64,000 nt of DNA, taken from assembly GCA_000711775.1 (NCBI GenBank), contig ARYC01017677.1, forward strand, positions 1 to 64,000, read 5' to 3'. Source of the stretch: Oxytricha trifallax (lineage: Eukaryota; Ciliophora; Spirotrichea; Sporadotrichida; Oxytrichidae). Below, in pieces: positions 12,490 through 25,316 of the stretch. Under the pieces are notes generated by a model that saw nothing but the letters and a program-made list of their open reading frames with translations, had not been told where the DNA came from and did not search any database. Position numbers and translations under genes: made by a program. The stretch's first letter is position 1. Every line of letters begins with the position of its first letter.

Positions 12490-13068
12490 ATGTAAATTAT
12501 TATAATTTAATAAAAATGGCTTTATTGTGGTTTTATATTAATAACTATTAAATTGTGTTTAATATTTTCATATTTTAATTTGTTATCAATAAATTTTTAT
12601 ATATAGTTTTAGAATAATCATTTAGGTTTGTAAACATCATAATTTTAATAAAAGTTTCGAATTTTTATAACAAAGCATAACATTGCATTTTAAAATGCTC
12701 AAAATGAACTTCTATATTTAAAAGTCAAATACTAGTATAATAAAATGATTCAATTATCCATTAAAAATCAAGAATTTTAAAAATAATATAATTATATTGG
12801 TTAAAGTTAAAATTATTAAATTAATTGTTAATACCTGATTTAATAGAAGTTCATTTTGAGCATTTTAAAATGCAATGTTATGCTTTGTTATAAAAATTCG
12901 AAACTTTTATTAAAATTATGATGTTTACAAACCTAAATGATTATTCTAAAACTATATATAAAAATTTATTGATAACAAATTAAAATATGAAAATATTAAA
13001 CACAATTTAATAGTTATTAATATAAAACCACAATAAAGCCATTTTTATTAAATTATAATAATTTACAT

Positions 13069-13107
13069 GGCGAGCTACCACGTTCTGTTTTTTCACGGTA
13101 GCTCGCC
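13069..13107. repeat. 39-bp hairpin in right foldback arm
   Basis: This is the exact reverse complement of the hairpin at 12451-12489, with the same 11-bp stem. Confidence 0.9.
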
Positions 13108-13411
13108 AAAAATAAATAAATAAAAATAAATAATATTTCAACCATAGTTAAAATACAAACACAACAGAACCAAGTAATATAAAAATTACAAATGTACAAG
13201 AAAGATTTTGATAATATTGAGTGATCACACTAAAAATGGAAATGAGGCTGTATAAAATATAGAAGAATACAATGTTAGAGATTCGATCTCTTAATTACAT
13301 TATGTTTTAAATATTAATTATAAGTAAGAATGATAAATATTATATATCTCGGTTTTATGAAACTTGAATATTTAAATTTCTTATAATTGGCCGATTCTAC
13401 AAAATTTTCTA

Positions 13412-13825
13412 ATTAAATTAATTAAGACAACTAATTTAAAATAATAATAAAAATTTTATTATTTTTATGCTGTTATTTGTCACATTGTTGATAATCTAAA
13501 TTTTGCTTTGCGCATTGTTTATTTTCTATTAAGTTTTATATTCAATGATTTGAAATGATCAATAAAATAAATTATATATTTAAAAATTAAAGATAATTTT
13601 TCTTAATCTATTAATATTCAAAATTTTGAAATACTTACTTAAAGCAGATGAAATTATTTTTGAATGAAAACTCAAAATATATAATTATTTAGTTAAGTAA
13701 TTGATATAATTTTTTCTGATATATTTCTTACACTACTAACTGAAATTGTATATTTGAGTTACTTTTTAATAACGATTTATTCGTAAGTGTAAATCTATGT
13801 TTATGGTAACTTAATTTCAATAAAA
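13412..13825. other. AT-rich spacer
   Basis: I see no gene or repeat here. Confidence 0.4.
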
Positions 13826-14784
13826 GGGGGGGGCTAAGTCGGTACACTCAATTTTTGAAATCTTAAGTCGGTACCATTTGAAAAAAATTTTTTTACCCCA
13901 AAATCCTAAATTAGTACCATATAAAAAAAAAATTTTTTTATTCAATAAATAAATATTTATTTTAAAGTTACATAAATTTTTATATTATGAACATTTTTTA
14001 ATTTAATTGTATAAAAAATTTTAATGTAACGAAAAAAAAGACAGAAGAAAACAAATAAGGTCAAGATGTTGAAATGTAAGATGAAGATGAAATCAACAAT
14101 GAAAATACAAGACTTAGAAATTTTTAAGGTACAAACTAAATTGAAAGTTAATAGTTTTAACTTAAAAGATATAATAAAAATATTTATGGTTCATTAAGCG
14201 ATGAAAAATTGCATGACTTTTCAATGGAGGTCTTTGGAGAAGACATGTCAAAATTAAAAAAGAAAAACCAGATGAATCATTACTATCAGTGGCTCATAAA
14301 ATATTTTGCTCCATTCAGTGCTAGTAGTCCTCCTCTGGTCTTCTGGCTATAGCTGGCTAATGAATCTTCAAATCTTTATGGAATTAGCCTAAAGTCTATA
14401 AGGAATATCAGGGTGCCTAAAAGTCTATCCTTAACCTAAATTTGTGGATGAAACCAAGCTAAAGTTTCAAAACAGAACAATGTTCTAAATCCTGGTAGAA
14501 TATGTAAAGATCCTTTTAGAATAAAAGTTTGGCTTCTGGTAGTGAGATTATTGACAATTTTAAGTGGTGCTACTGGAGAAGGATCAAATTTTTAAAAGGA
14601 ATTGAACTTAGTGAATCCTTAGATGAGATTTTGAATAAATTATTAATTACTTAAAATTTTATTAAATGAAAAAAAAAATTTTTTTATGTGGTACCAACTT
14701 AGGATTTTGGAGTAAAAAATTATTTTTAAAATGGTACCGATTTAGGATTTCAAAAATTGAGTGGTACCGACTTAGACCCCCCCC
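13826..14784. mobile_element. G-run element, CTAAGTCGGTRC family, with internal unique DNA
   Basis: The 959-bp element starts with 8 G then CTAAGTCGGTAC and ends GTACCGACTTAGA and 8 C. Each end carries several spaced copies of a TAAGTCGGTACC-like motif: about 13834, 13864 and a degenerate one near 13908 on the left, and three on the right near 14687, 14735 and 14764. Flanks CAATAAAA and TAATTAAA match at 6 of 8 positions, possibly a worn target duplication. Its relative at 36417-37119 is a pure foldback, while this copy has about 600 bp of internal sequence with an open frame. Confidence 0.85.
14074..14451 (+). CDS. Unknown 125-residue ciliate-code ORF inside G-run element
   Basis: Reading TAA/TAG as Gln, an open frame runs from MQDEDEINNENTRL to TGA at 14449-14451. 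It is open upstream to about 14030 and after the TGA to about 14628 in the same frame. The sequence is protein-like: an acidic/Gln-rich start, then HDFSMEVFGEDMSKLKKK, HYYQWLIKYFAPFSAS and PPLVFWLQLANESSNLYG. I recognise no domain. It could be a remnant of the element's own protein or a captured host fragment. The single TGA may be a mutation in a longer frame of about 200 codons. Confidence 0.4.
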
Positions 14785-15739
14785 TAATTAAATTTTAAAT
14801 ATTATTTCAAAAAATTATTTCTCTCTAATATTGATTGAAGTTTTACCTTTTGTTAAATTAGATATAGTAGATTATTATTAATATAGAACTAATTTCAGCC
14901 TTTTTTGTTATGAAATTTGTTTGATTGTGTAAAATTATAACTTACCAAATAAATTAAATCTATAAAGATAATCTATCAATATTACTATTATGGGATTAAT
15001 TCTACTGGTTTTAATTTTATTAAGTTAATTGTTGAAGATAGTTTAAATACTAAGTTATAGAATGGCTTTTTGTTTATTCGCTCTCATAAACTGATTAGTT
15101 TTCTAAAAGAGATTAAAATTTATGAAATTATCAATAATTTCTTTTTTAAATGTAAGAGAACTTGAGGAAATTAGATTTGATAAGACAGCTATGGTTTAAG
15201 AAAGACTTTCAGGATTGAATATTTTATTTTAATTAAAGAATTTTTAAATACCTATATATTTTTGATTAAATATATAATTTTATAATAAAATAATAAAATC
15301 GATACATAATTGTTTTGGGTAAATAAAATAACGAAAAACTGTTTGGAGTTAAAAATTATAAATTAAGGGAATTAAAATTGACTATTCAATCAACCCTGAT
15401 TTCTAATACAAATTCAAATAATTTTATAATTTTATTTATGTCTTGCAAAAAACACTTCATGTTTTTGGTCATCTAACTATTTATTATTTATTTAAAAAAA
15501 TTTTACCACATTTTTTAGAATTAAATTTACACAGATTCAACACAAAAGAGGTTGAAAAACTTAAATACTATAAAATCTTTCTAATTTAAATATTTTTCAA
15601 ATGAATTAAATAAATTGAGTTAATGATTAATTAATGTTTTATGAGCTTATTGATTAATTTTCATTTTAAAATATGTCAATTCTATGAAATAAATTATGTA
15701 ATATATTTATTGATCTTAGATAATTGACTAATGTATAGG

Positions 15740-15868
15740 ATAATTACGTGGAATACACAGTTGACCAAAACCACTGTCACTATTCATTAGGGGTACTTGA
15801 ACAGTAGTGTCATCTGAAGTAGTAACTTAAAAGCTTTGCTAGACTAGCTGGCTAAGATTTTTGTAGTA
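15740..15868 (+). CDS. Candidate MDS, unknown
   Basis: An open ciliate-code frame with several TAG/TAA read as Gln reads NYVEYTVDQNHCHYSLGVL then EQQCHLKQQLKSFARLAGQ. The region is less AT-rich than its neighbours. I recognise no family, and it may be chance. Confidence 0.25.
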
Positions 15869-17672
15869 ATTTATGATTAAATCCATTTAGCCGATGTTTT
15901 CAAGAGATTGGAAAAACTCAAAAATATATACACAATTAAATATAAATTAATTTTTGACTTCAAATTTAATAAACTTATATATGTAAATTATTATCTACTA
16001 AATTATAAATATTTAAATATATTTGGTTTTAATTACAGGGTTTGAATTTCATTGCTTAGAGCTTACTGGGTTGTGTCTTATTAGATTTGGTTAAGTTTTA
16101 TAAATTAATTATAAAGATTTTTAAGTTATTTTTAGTGATCAGTACTATCTTTAGAATTAAAAATAATTCTATATTTAAATATAATGTATCACTACTGGGA
16201 ATCAACAAAATATGTAACCATAATATTTTAAATATTGTAAAACTTTAGAGTATTTCTTTAATTTTTTTAAAATCAAATTATTTATTATAAAATGCTAGAG
16301 GGTAGTGAGATATTTCGTAAACTTAATTTATAAAAGTTTAATTAGATATTTTTCCTAAAATTATTTTATTCTTTTGAATCTCCTTTTCTAACATCCTCTT
16401 CCATGTTAGCTTTTGTAAGGGTTTTCATAGTACTCAGAGTCTTCTGTCTTAAATTATATAAGATTCGAAAAAATAAAGGGTTTAAGGAAGTGATTTTATT
16501 ACAATTTGTCTTATCATAGATTATTCTATTATGAAGTTAAGATAGCTTTATGAATTTCTCCTCTGAGGCATAGTGTCTAGACGTTTTGAAGTTAATATAA
16601 CAGAAATAGAAATAAAATGGGGAAAAAAAGATAATTTATTAATAAGAAAATGTTTTATCATTGAATTTCGGCTTCATTAGTTTGAAATATTAAAAATAGT
16701 TAAAGATATTCAAGATTAGCTCTTGTAATTATCCTTAGATGAATATAAAATAGCATAAGCATTTCTATTATTGATTTATAGTCATTGATAAAATATAAAT
16801 GAAACTTTTTCCAAATAGATTCAGAATTCAATAAAAGCAAAATCAATAAATTAAATAATTAATTTTATTAAATAAATTCAACAATAGTATGAGTTGGATA
16901 TTGAACTTTGTGAACTCTAACCACTTCAAAATAAACAATAATTTCTCTATGTAAATATAAATAAAAATAAAACCCTTCGTAATTTAAGAGTTCCCAACAA
17001 TGAGTGCACATTACATCTCTATTGCTCTTTGACTTTGAATTAATTTAATTTATAATAAAATTGAAAGCTTAAGATTGTGAATGAAATCTTGCCATTCTTT
17101 TGTGTCCTTTTTAATCATATTATTTTTGGGTCGAAAGCGATTGAGAGTTTGTTTATTGATAATTAAGTTTATTTCTAAATTAAGATAACAATTTCTTAGG
17201 GTTTAAATTTATTTTAATTATTTAATTAAAATAATCAGTATATTTATATTTGACATAAACAATCTAAATAGTGCTTTTAAGGACAAATTTTAATTACGTG
17301 TACTTAGTTATTATTAATTATATGACAATAATAAGATTATTAATATTATTTAATAGCCATATAATTAAATTTCATAAATTAATTAAAGTCCAATTCTGAT
17401 AAAAATATTAACCGCATTGATAATCAAGCTATTTTTGAATAAAAAGTAAGAACAAAATTTTTGTTATTTTGTAAAAAGTAATTGGATTCTAGATACAAAT
17501 AGATAGAGATTCAATTTATTTATATTTATTCCATAAAATCATTGTTTTCATATATTTAGTTATGACTAAAGATATGAAATTTAGATTTAGTAGTTAACGA
17601 TTAATGACAAATTAATTTTATATACTCACTTTAAAACAAAATCAAACCTTCAATATAAACGTTAATCATCAT

Positions 17673-18020
17673 GTAAGATGACGTAGCGTTGAGTCATAAA
17701 GACAAAAAACTCTTGTAGAACCTCCTCTATTTTCAAACTTGTAGTTTTTATAATACAGATGTCATGGCAAGCATAGTCACAAGCAGAAGATCCTTAAAAA
17801 GTGATAAAGAGTTCCTGAAAATAAAGGAATAAATATCATATCATTACTACGTAGTTTAGAAAATGATCTCTGATCTTTATTTGTGAAACCTTCAGTACCT
17901 TTACCTGATAAGAGGGATATTTATCTTTTCGTTGCTTCATCTATTTTGAATTACATCTTTTTACTTTTAAAGGCTAAAAATCACCTATCTCTATATTTCC
18001 AAAGGAGCCAAACTCATGAC
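17673..18020 (+). CDS. Candidate coding island, unknown
   Basis: A TGA-free frame runs from DVALSHKDKKLLQNL to about 17882, with SRRSLKSDKEFLKIKEQ inside. After the TGA another stretch (PSVPLPDKRDIYLFVASSI) stays open to about 18020. The region has lower A+T than the flanks. No domain is recognised, and strand and boundaries are uncertain. Confidence 0.25.
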
Positions 18021-19779
18021 AGGTAAGCTCGTTAATTCCTAGTATACTAGTAAATAATTTTCTATAAACATTTATTAAGGGATTGATAGCTAATAGATTC
18101 AATATCGTCTATTGAACTATTAGACAATTTCTGAAAACTTTAAACTTTAACTCAGTATTAAAATCAAGCATTATTAGAAAAATATTGAACTCTAGCCAAG
18201 ATAAAAAAACTTATCCATCTTTAACTTTCCAATTTAATTATTTAAGTTTGATAAAATATTATTAAAAATCACATTCAAACTGTGATAATTAATTTAAAGT
18301 AAAATATTACAATTTAAAATTATTGGCAGTTAGATTTTGATAAACCTAGGAATATTGTCCTTTTATTAGAATTCAAAGTCTTATGGCCTTAACTAATCGC
18401 TGAACTAATTTATTACAAAGATCAAGGTATTATTTTAATTATAATTTTGTAATTGAATTAAGCGAAAAATACTCTAAAATTAGACTTGATCTATTTCTGC
18501 TTAGATGTGATAAAATAGTAATAACAATAGTAAATTTCACCTTATTTTATTTTTTTTTATCAATAACCATATTGACTAGGTCTGGTGGACAAAAGTTAAC
18601 TCCCATTAATATAATAAATTAATAATTTGACTTAAATTAATTTCCCAAATTCATTCCTACAAATTAAAAATTAAATTTACATCTCATTATAAACGGAATA
18701 AAAGGTATCTTTCAATTGAAAATGAGGCTTTCTAAATAAAATCTATATTTTATTAAATATTTTTTTTGCTGAATTTAATTGAAAAAATTTTAGGAAATTT
18801 ATCTTAATAAAAAAATTAAAATAATTACAAAATAATTATCTACTTGAATATTTATTTAATTATAAACTTCAAATTGAGTTTAAAGTATTTCAATTATATC
18901 TTTTCATAATTTAAACAATTTTATATTAATGGGAGGATAAAATATCTTTAATTTATTAACGTTAGCAGTTCAAGAAAAATTGTATCTATTTATAAATAAT
19001 ACATCAAAGTAAAAGGAAATTAGTTGCTTCTTATCGTTTATAATAAATTTATTTCGTTAGATAATCTATATTTTTTGCTTACTATATCAAAAATAACAAA
19101 CTGGGACAATATAATGTGTTTAAATTCATATTTTATTTATAATATTTTAATTTATTGGTTAAAATTTGTTTAATAAAATTATGAAATCCATTATTTTACT
19201 CGGCTTATATATAAAAAAAAGATTTTTATCATAACTTATAAGTAAAAATTCTTATATTAAAGTAAAATTACTAATCTTAGATTAAATTGCATAAAAACAA
19301 TAAAAATAATTATGGTTGAAAATAAGCTATAACAAATTTAAACATTATTTATAATAAAAAATATAATATTTTTTGCCCTATTTAATTAGAATTTTATATA
19401 GTTATTTGTATGATTAGAATGAAATAAATTATTTAAAATATACTATTTAACCAAATGATACCAAAACTATAAATAAAATAACCCCATACCTATTTAATAA
19501 TTAATATGAGCGATATATAGAATAAAAACTCTAATTATTTATTGTTTACTTATTTGCTTAATTTGAAAAATTAGTAATAATAATACAAAATATTTAAGAT
19601 TTTTTCCTTTGATAATATATATATATATATATATATATTTATTCTATTTGCTATTAATTAATTAATATTTATATTGCATTATTAATATCTAAATATTAAT
19701 TTGTGTTTAATATTTTCCTACATTTTGAATTTCTAAATAGCAAAGGGTATTATTTTTATATTTAAATAAAACATCAATA

Positions 19780-19858
19780 GACGTTGCTGATGAGCAGAAG
19801 AATATTAATAAATGTCCTTTCCAGTTTCTGGATTTTCTCAATATTTACCCTTTAAAGC
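19780..19858 (+). CDS. Gene A MDS (N-terminal region)
   Basis: Reads DVADEQKNINKCPFQFLDFL then NIYPLK. No counterpart was found upstream of gene B, so assignment to gene A rests on position only. Confidence 0.45.
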
Positions 19859-20117
19859 ATTTAAAAAATTAAATTAAAATAATATAATTATTATTATATA
19901 AGCAGTGAAAAAATTGTTTGCTAAAGCAACTAATTTTTGAATAAAACATCGGACTATTAATTATTTATATTTGGAAAGTGGATTCATTTTTATTTTGTCT
20001 CATAATTATTTTATATAATCTTATATTATTGTCAAGGTAAAAAGAAATAAAAAAGTTTATTCATGTTTCTCAAAAGAGACTCCCTAATCTTTACTGAAAA
20101 ATAATACTAATTTTATA

Positions 20118-20260
20118 GACTGCCACGAGACTTGCCAAGTTTGTGAATCCACTAATAAATGTAACAAATGTGCAAATGATTTTTAAATTGTTGATATTAC
20201 GTCGCCTGGATAGTGTCTTATGTGTCCTTGGAATTAAATTGGTATAAATAGCACTTTTTC
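20118..20260 (+). CDS. Gene A MDS: Cys-rich segment
   Basis: Reads DCHETCQVCESTNKCNKCAN then DFQIVDITSPGQCLMCPWNQ, with TAA/TAG as Gln. Seven Cys in CxxxCxxC-like spacing resemble furin/GCC2-type repeats of extracellular proteins. The island at 60192-60340 encodes a close paralogue, with all Cys kept. Confidence 0.8.
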
Positions 20261-20440
20261 TTAAATAATTTATAACATTAATTAATAGATAAAATTGAAT
20301 TTATATTTAATATTTTGAACTTGTTAAGGTTAATAAATATTTATGTATATAAGAATAAGTTAGCGTGGTTTAGCATTAAAACATTTTATAGATTGTGAGC
20401 TATAAAATTAATTATTTTATAGTATAATTGTAATATAAAC

Positions 20441-20485
20441 GCTACAGTATATGAATTCAGGATGTTTTGCTTAATTATTCACAAA
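20441..20485 (+). CDS. Gene A MDS: short Cys segment
   Basis: Reads MNSGCFAQLF; gene B has MNSGCFVQLF at about 60566. Third-position changes between the two support coding. Confidence 0.55.
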
Positions 20486-20899
20486 ACATTTAATTTAAAA
20501 TATAAGTTGTTGAAATTATTTTATTTGAATAAAAATTTATATTTGATATAAATCAAAATTCTTAGAATCAAAGAAAATGCGATAATATAATATTTTTGAA
20601 CTAAACGTTTCTAAAAATTAACTCAGAATTTTTCTGAAATTTTTCGTTAAAAAAACATAACATTATTGTTAATAAAATTGCTTTTAAAATACTTTGGAAA
20701 ATAAATTGTCAAAGAAATTAAAAAATTAAAAGTTTGGGGGTACCTGTTTCACACCCCCCACTATTTATAAAAATTGAAGTAAAATTTGTAATTGCATTAA
20801 TGTAATAATTATTTCATTAAATAAAATGTTCAACTAACTACTCCTTTAAATGACTAAGTTTTGGAATGGTGCTAAAATCTAATGTAAGATTTTTAAGAA

Positions 20900-22330
20900 C
20901 TTATGTTTCATGTTCCAAAAACAACTTGTCTCTCCTTACATAAGATGCAAATTCAAGAATGTTTTTACTTTTATTTTACAACTCTTGGAACTAAGATCCA
21001 AGTAAAGCCTCAATTAATATGACAATTATAGAAAATATGCCCTGTCTCTCATCACCATTAAAAATTTCAGGCAAATCTTCGGGATGCTAGTAAATAGTAG
21101 CTTGCATCTCGGACACAAAAGATCTTTAAGATATAAATGAGGAATACCTGTGATCAGTGAGAAATGTTTAGTTTAAGTCACCTTATAGTACTCTTACTGT
21201 TCATTGGGGTGATGAATCTGTGAATGATTTCTTATTAATGAAGCTCTTCAATCGTATTGGTTAAACCAAAGATAAATTGAACTTTTGAATATTTGCTTTT
21301 ATTGTTTTTTAGCAAATATCCTAGTGACTAATCATAATCTCTCTACTTAAAATGAGTACCGTCTTTGCTCCAATAAATTGCGTAATACTTATCTTAAAGT
21401 TTACAATTGTTTTAATTAGATAAATTAGTCATTATTTTGAATTCATTTCAATGATTTTTAACAATAATATAGTCTTTATCAAGATTATAAAAAGCAATAG
21501 CTTTCATGGGAACCTTGTAATTTAACAAGGTTTGATCTGACTAATTTCTATTTCAAAGATAGATTTTAAATCTAATCAACCTCAAATTTTATGTATGGGT
21601 GCAATTGATTTATTTTTTCATTAATGAATTAGCTTGCACTAGTTAAATTTATGTCACTGGGCTTTTAAATTATGTGTTAATAATCACGTTACTATTCTCA
21701 AATTTCAAAATTTATCCTCTAATTATTGACTAGTTATTCGAGATCTTAATTGAGTTTAATTACGAAGTTATATCTTCACTTTCTGACTTACAAAGTTAGC
21801 TAAGTTGTTCTGATGCTCTCGCTATTTATGTCAAAATTTAAAAGGAAATTAATCAAAAATACTTACAATTTCCGAATAACCCATACTCAATAAAATTTTA
21901 GAGTCATGAGTCCCAAGGTGGATAAGCAGCTTATTTTTCGATTTAAACATTTATGTATGTTAATTTTTGTCGAAAATGAGGCATCGGTACTTGCCTCCTA
22001 TTTTAAGTTGCATAAATTTACAAACATCTCTTTTGTGAACTTGAATGTGTCTTTTGAGTTCAGATGGAGTATATATCTCTTTGCATAAATTGCACTATTA
22101 AAGAGTCTTAGGTTTTTTAAGTTTTCTTTTACTCGACTGGACCTCCTCGTTTACCATTTGACATAATAATTTTTGTATTATTCATCTCCCTTCTTGGCTT
22201 AATTGTGTGCAGGAAGATCATACATTTATGTCTTAATAATTGGGATTTGTTAGATATTTATGTCTTATGAAATTTCACTTGAGTCGTTAATATCAGAGTT
22301 TGAGGATAAGGATGAAGAATCTCGTCGCAT
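20900..22330 (-). pseudogene. TBE-like 57-kDa zinc-finger/kinase remnant
   Basis: On the minus strand a C2H2-type finger, QCNLCKEIYTPSELKRHIQV, lies near 22040-22100, followed by KIGGKYRCLIF, which aligns with the second finger region (KIDGKYDCFEC) of the true TBE protein. Further on, ELHQQEIIHRFITPMN near 21198-21246 occupies the place of ELHKLGFVHRDLKPEN, so the kinase catalytic Asp appears lost. GIFSIIVILI near 21015-21045 may match the WALAAIIIE segment. The frame is broken in several places. Confidence 0.6.
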
Positions 22331-22830
22331 ATTTAATACCTATAATTTAATGATTACTAAATAGTATATTAAAGCTAACATAAATTAAAATTATGGTTTA
22401 AATTAATCTATTATTATTTGCTAAATGTGACATAAATATATTCATGTCACTGAAGCAAGACTAATTATGTATATATATAAAAATATATGTATGTATTAGA
22501 AGTTTTAAAGTTTAAAGAAAAGATAATAATTAAGATAAATTATGTAAAAAATTAGCGCAGACTGCGCTAAAATTATTGATACTTTAAGATTTGAGAAATT
22601 TTGTAAACACATAAATATAATTTATAAGATGATTTCTAAATTCATAAATAATGTTCTTTAAGACTTAAGGTATATTTAAATTTAATTAATTGGGTATTAC
22701 ATAATTTATTTAAGCCAATTAAATTTATTAATTTACTTCCTTATTAAAATCAAACCAATTAGATTTGTATTAATTTTATTAAGGCACATAAATATTTAAT
22801 TCAATGAAATAATTATTATTATATTAAGAC

Positions 22831-23589
22831 ATGAATCACAATCTCGAGATCAATTAGCATAGTCTCAAGAACATAAATTTCAGAACTCTTGAGGGAAGTC
22901 TCAAAAGTAAGTTGGATTGGAATAATCACTTAAAATATTCATGTGAACATAAATTTTTTTATGTTTTAGTGGGCTATCACATGCCAGCTTTTAAGCAAAC
23001 AAGCATGAAATTTATAAATGATGTTATGTCATCCAAGAAAGAGCTTCTAAAGTATGAAGGCGCTATTTATGTTTACGTCCCAAATTATCCTGAACTCAAC
23101 GTGAGCAACATATTTAATTATGATCATGTGCTATTGAAATATCTGGGGATTTATGATGGAGTCACTGACCTTCCCGAAAAATACATTTTTTATGGGGTAC
23201 TCGGGACTATCAAGAATGATTGGCTTACATAAATAATAAGAGAGTAGCAGCAGACTAGAAATTTTGTTGCCGATGAAGAAATGAATGGCGATTCAATAGT
23301 GATAAGCTAATAATTCCGATAAGAAATTTAATCAGTACCTCACTTTTCAAGTAAGTGAAAATATACAATTATGTCTCATTGTAGGAAAAAAATGGAAGGC
23401 TTTATCAATGCTGAAGACGAAGTCAATGGGAAGGAAATAGCAGAAAAAAAGAAAAGGTTATAGATTTCTACAATCCTTGAAGATTAAGAGTAAAATTTTT
23501 AGAAGCACGCACATAAATTTAAGTCAACCCAAGATGAAAATATGATGATGAGGAGTCGTCCTTCAAAACGCATACATTTCAATTAATGA
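22831..23589 (+). CDS. TBE-like 22-kDa protein, two introns
   Basis: The frame opens at ATG 22831 (MNHNLEINQHSLKN). Candidate introns are 22943-22969 (27 nt) and 23351-23384 (34 nt), with GT-AG borders at the positions used in the TBE 22-kDa genes. The middle part aligns with that family: KFINDVMSSKKELLKYEG with FLKAILCEEKKAFK, YVPNYPELNVSNIFN with IPNYPEISVTNLYD, and LPEKYIFYGVLGTIKNDWL with LPERNFFFGVLGTIKAEYL. No TGA interrupts it. After intron 2 two frames are possible, ending at TGA 23543 or 23587; the first gives a basic tail more like the TBE protein. This is the best-preserved gene of the element. Confidence 0.65.
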
Positions 23590-23639
23590 AAAAAATTACT
23601 TTTGTTGGCAATTTTATTAATGTATTAACAATTTTTAAT

Positions 23640-24400
23640 TAAAATATTTCTCAAACGCTTTGTTTTAACAAATTTAAGCAGTGTCTCACTGTTTATGCAG
23701 TCTGGCTTTTTTATAATGACATAATAGATTATGTTCAAGCTTGTAAATTTTTCTAGTTGCTTAATTAGAAGCTCTTGTTGATTAGCAAATTCCTATAATC
23801 ATGCTTCACTCTGGAAAATAAATTTTTTAATGCAATTAAATTTTGAAGAATATGGAGCATTGAACAAAAGTTTCCACCCTTTATTTTCGAATTCTTCCTT
23901 GAAATTCTTTGAGTAGTGTGCTCTCAAATTTTCAAGAAATATTTTGAATTGCTTTTCTTTGTAGTTATACTAAAGGTCCTCCAAAATATGAAATAAGTCT
24001 TGAATTTTAATTGATTTTTTCACATATCTGAATGTTTCAAGTCCATTTTTTGATAATTTCCAAAGCTGCTAGGGTATCTAGTGTGAGACCTTGTTTCTTG
24101 AAGACTAAATTTTAATATTTAAGAGCCAATGACTTCTATGATGTTGAATGAGCCTTAAATATTTTCTCATCCAAGTAAACTATGTTTTGATTTTAACTTT
24201 ACAATTTACTAATGCCAAGGTTCACTCTTAGTAAATCGATATAAATTGAATTTTGTTTATCCTCTGTTAAATTGTAGTCACTCTTACAAATCTTATATCT
24301 AATGCTATTTTTCTTATATAAATTACGAAGTGTGGCATAAGAAATTTTAATTTCTGGAATCTACGATGAAAATAATTGCTCGTTGCTTTATTAAAGTGTG
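23640..24400 (-). pseudogene. TBE-like DDE transposase remnant
   Basis: Minus-strand pieces align with the TBE transposase. SQIPEIKISYATLRNLYKKN (about 24290-24350) matches RQFPELKISAQSIANIYKRN. VYLDEKIFKAHSTSQKSLAL (about 24120-24180) matches the first catalytic Asp motif HADEAVFTF. IFLENLRAHYSKNFKEEF (about 23910-23960) matches LFVDNLSVHKTKESKKAY with the catalytic Asp changed to Glu. NAPYSSKFNCIKKF stands where NVPYSPQFNGIEFY carries the catalytic Glu, here Lys. Two of three catalytic positions are therefore changed, and frameshifts are present. Confidence 0.65.
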
Positions 24401-24747
24401 ATCTTCTCTTAAAATGTTTTTTCAGAGATTAAATAATTCATTTGCTCTAAAGTTAATTATAATCCTTATTTTTTTATATAGGCTTATGGTTTCTATGTTT
24501 TTCAATTTTTTAAATGATTTTTATATTTCTTTTGTTTTTATCCGTAAAATATTCGGCAATAATTTTATAGTCGCGAATATTTTATTGTTAGGTTAATAAT
24601 ATGGTTTTCTGTATCAAATAAGCCAAACAAATTTCAATATATTCTCTTATTAATATGCCATATATATCATATTTAAGAATAAATAATTTTTAATTAATTT
24701 AATACAATTACAAATTTTACTTCAATTTTTATGATTATTTAAGAAAA

Positions 24748-25316
24748 AATAATATCAATAATTTTCACACCAACCAAATTTGTATAAAGGTTTACAAATT
24801 TAATGGCTTGAAATATTTTTAAAGATTCTGCGAGGTAGTATGACTTTTAAAAGAATTATCAATCTATCATAAAATTACTAATATTTATGCTTATTTTTAT
24901 CATATATTTTCATAATTTTTTCCCACAAATTTTTACTTTTTATTCATTATATTTTCGTCCAGAAACTGGATGGACTTATTTGTTAATATTTAGAGTATAA
25001 AAAAATCAATATCATTAAAAAATTAAATGATATTACATTCGATTATCAAATAGATACAATCTTAATACTCTAAATATTAACAAATAAATTCTATCCAGTT
25101 TCTGGACGAAAATATAATGAATAAAAAGTAAAAATTTGTGGGAAAAAATTATAAAAATATATGATAAAAATAAGCATAAATATTAGTAATTTTATGATAA
25201 ATTGATAATCTTTTCAAAGTGATACTACCTCACAGAGTCTTTAAAAATATTTCAAGCCATTAAATTCGTATCTTTTTATGCAAATTTGGTTGGTGTGAAA
25301 ATTATTGATATTATTA
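24748..25316. repeat. Foldback nested in TBE-like element
   Basis: Arms of about 250 bp, starting AATAATATCAATAATTTTCA on the left and ending with its reverse complement, face each other around 25000-25055. Arms differ at scattered positions and small indels. The inner part includes CCAGTTTCTGG, also found in the gene A segment at 19822-19832. Confidence 0.85.

Larger units (their letters stand above)
12147..13411. repeat. Large foldback: two 569-bp inverted arms
   Basis: The left arm, 12147-12715, and the right arm, 12843-13411, are reverse complements with no difference at the points I checked. The 127-bp spacer is 12716-12842. Each arm contains a G+C-rich 39-bp hairpin (listed separately). 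No coding frame is present. The near-identity of the arms argues for a recent origin or for gene conversion between arms. No clear target duplication was found. Confidence 0.93.
14785..19769. other. AT-rich germline DNA with a few candidate coding islands
   Basis: Mostly AT-rich spacer with no recognisable gene. Possible short coding islands are listed separately at 15740-15868 and 17673-18020. Another is possible on the minus strand near 16385-16455 (MKTLTKANMEEDVRKGD). A TA simple repeat lies at 19614-19640. The N-terminal MDSs of gene A may be hidden here, but I could not place them. Confidence 0.4.
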
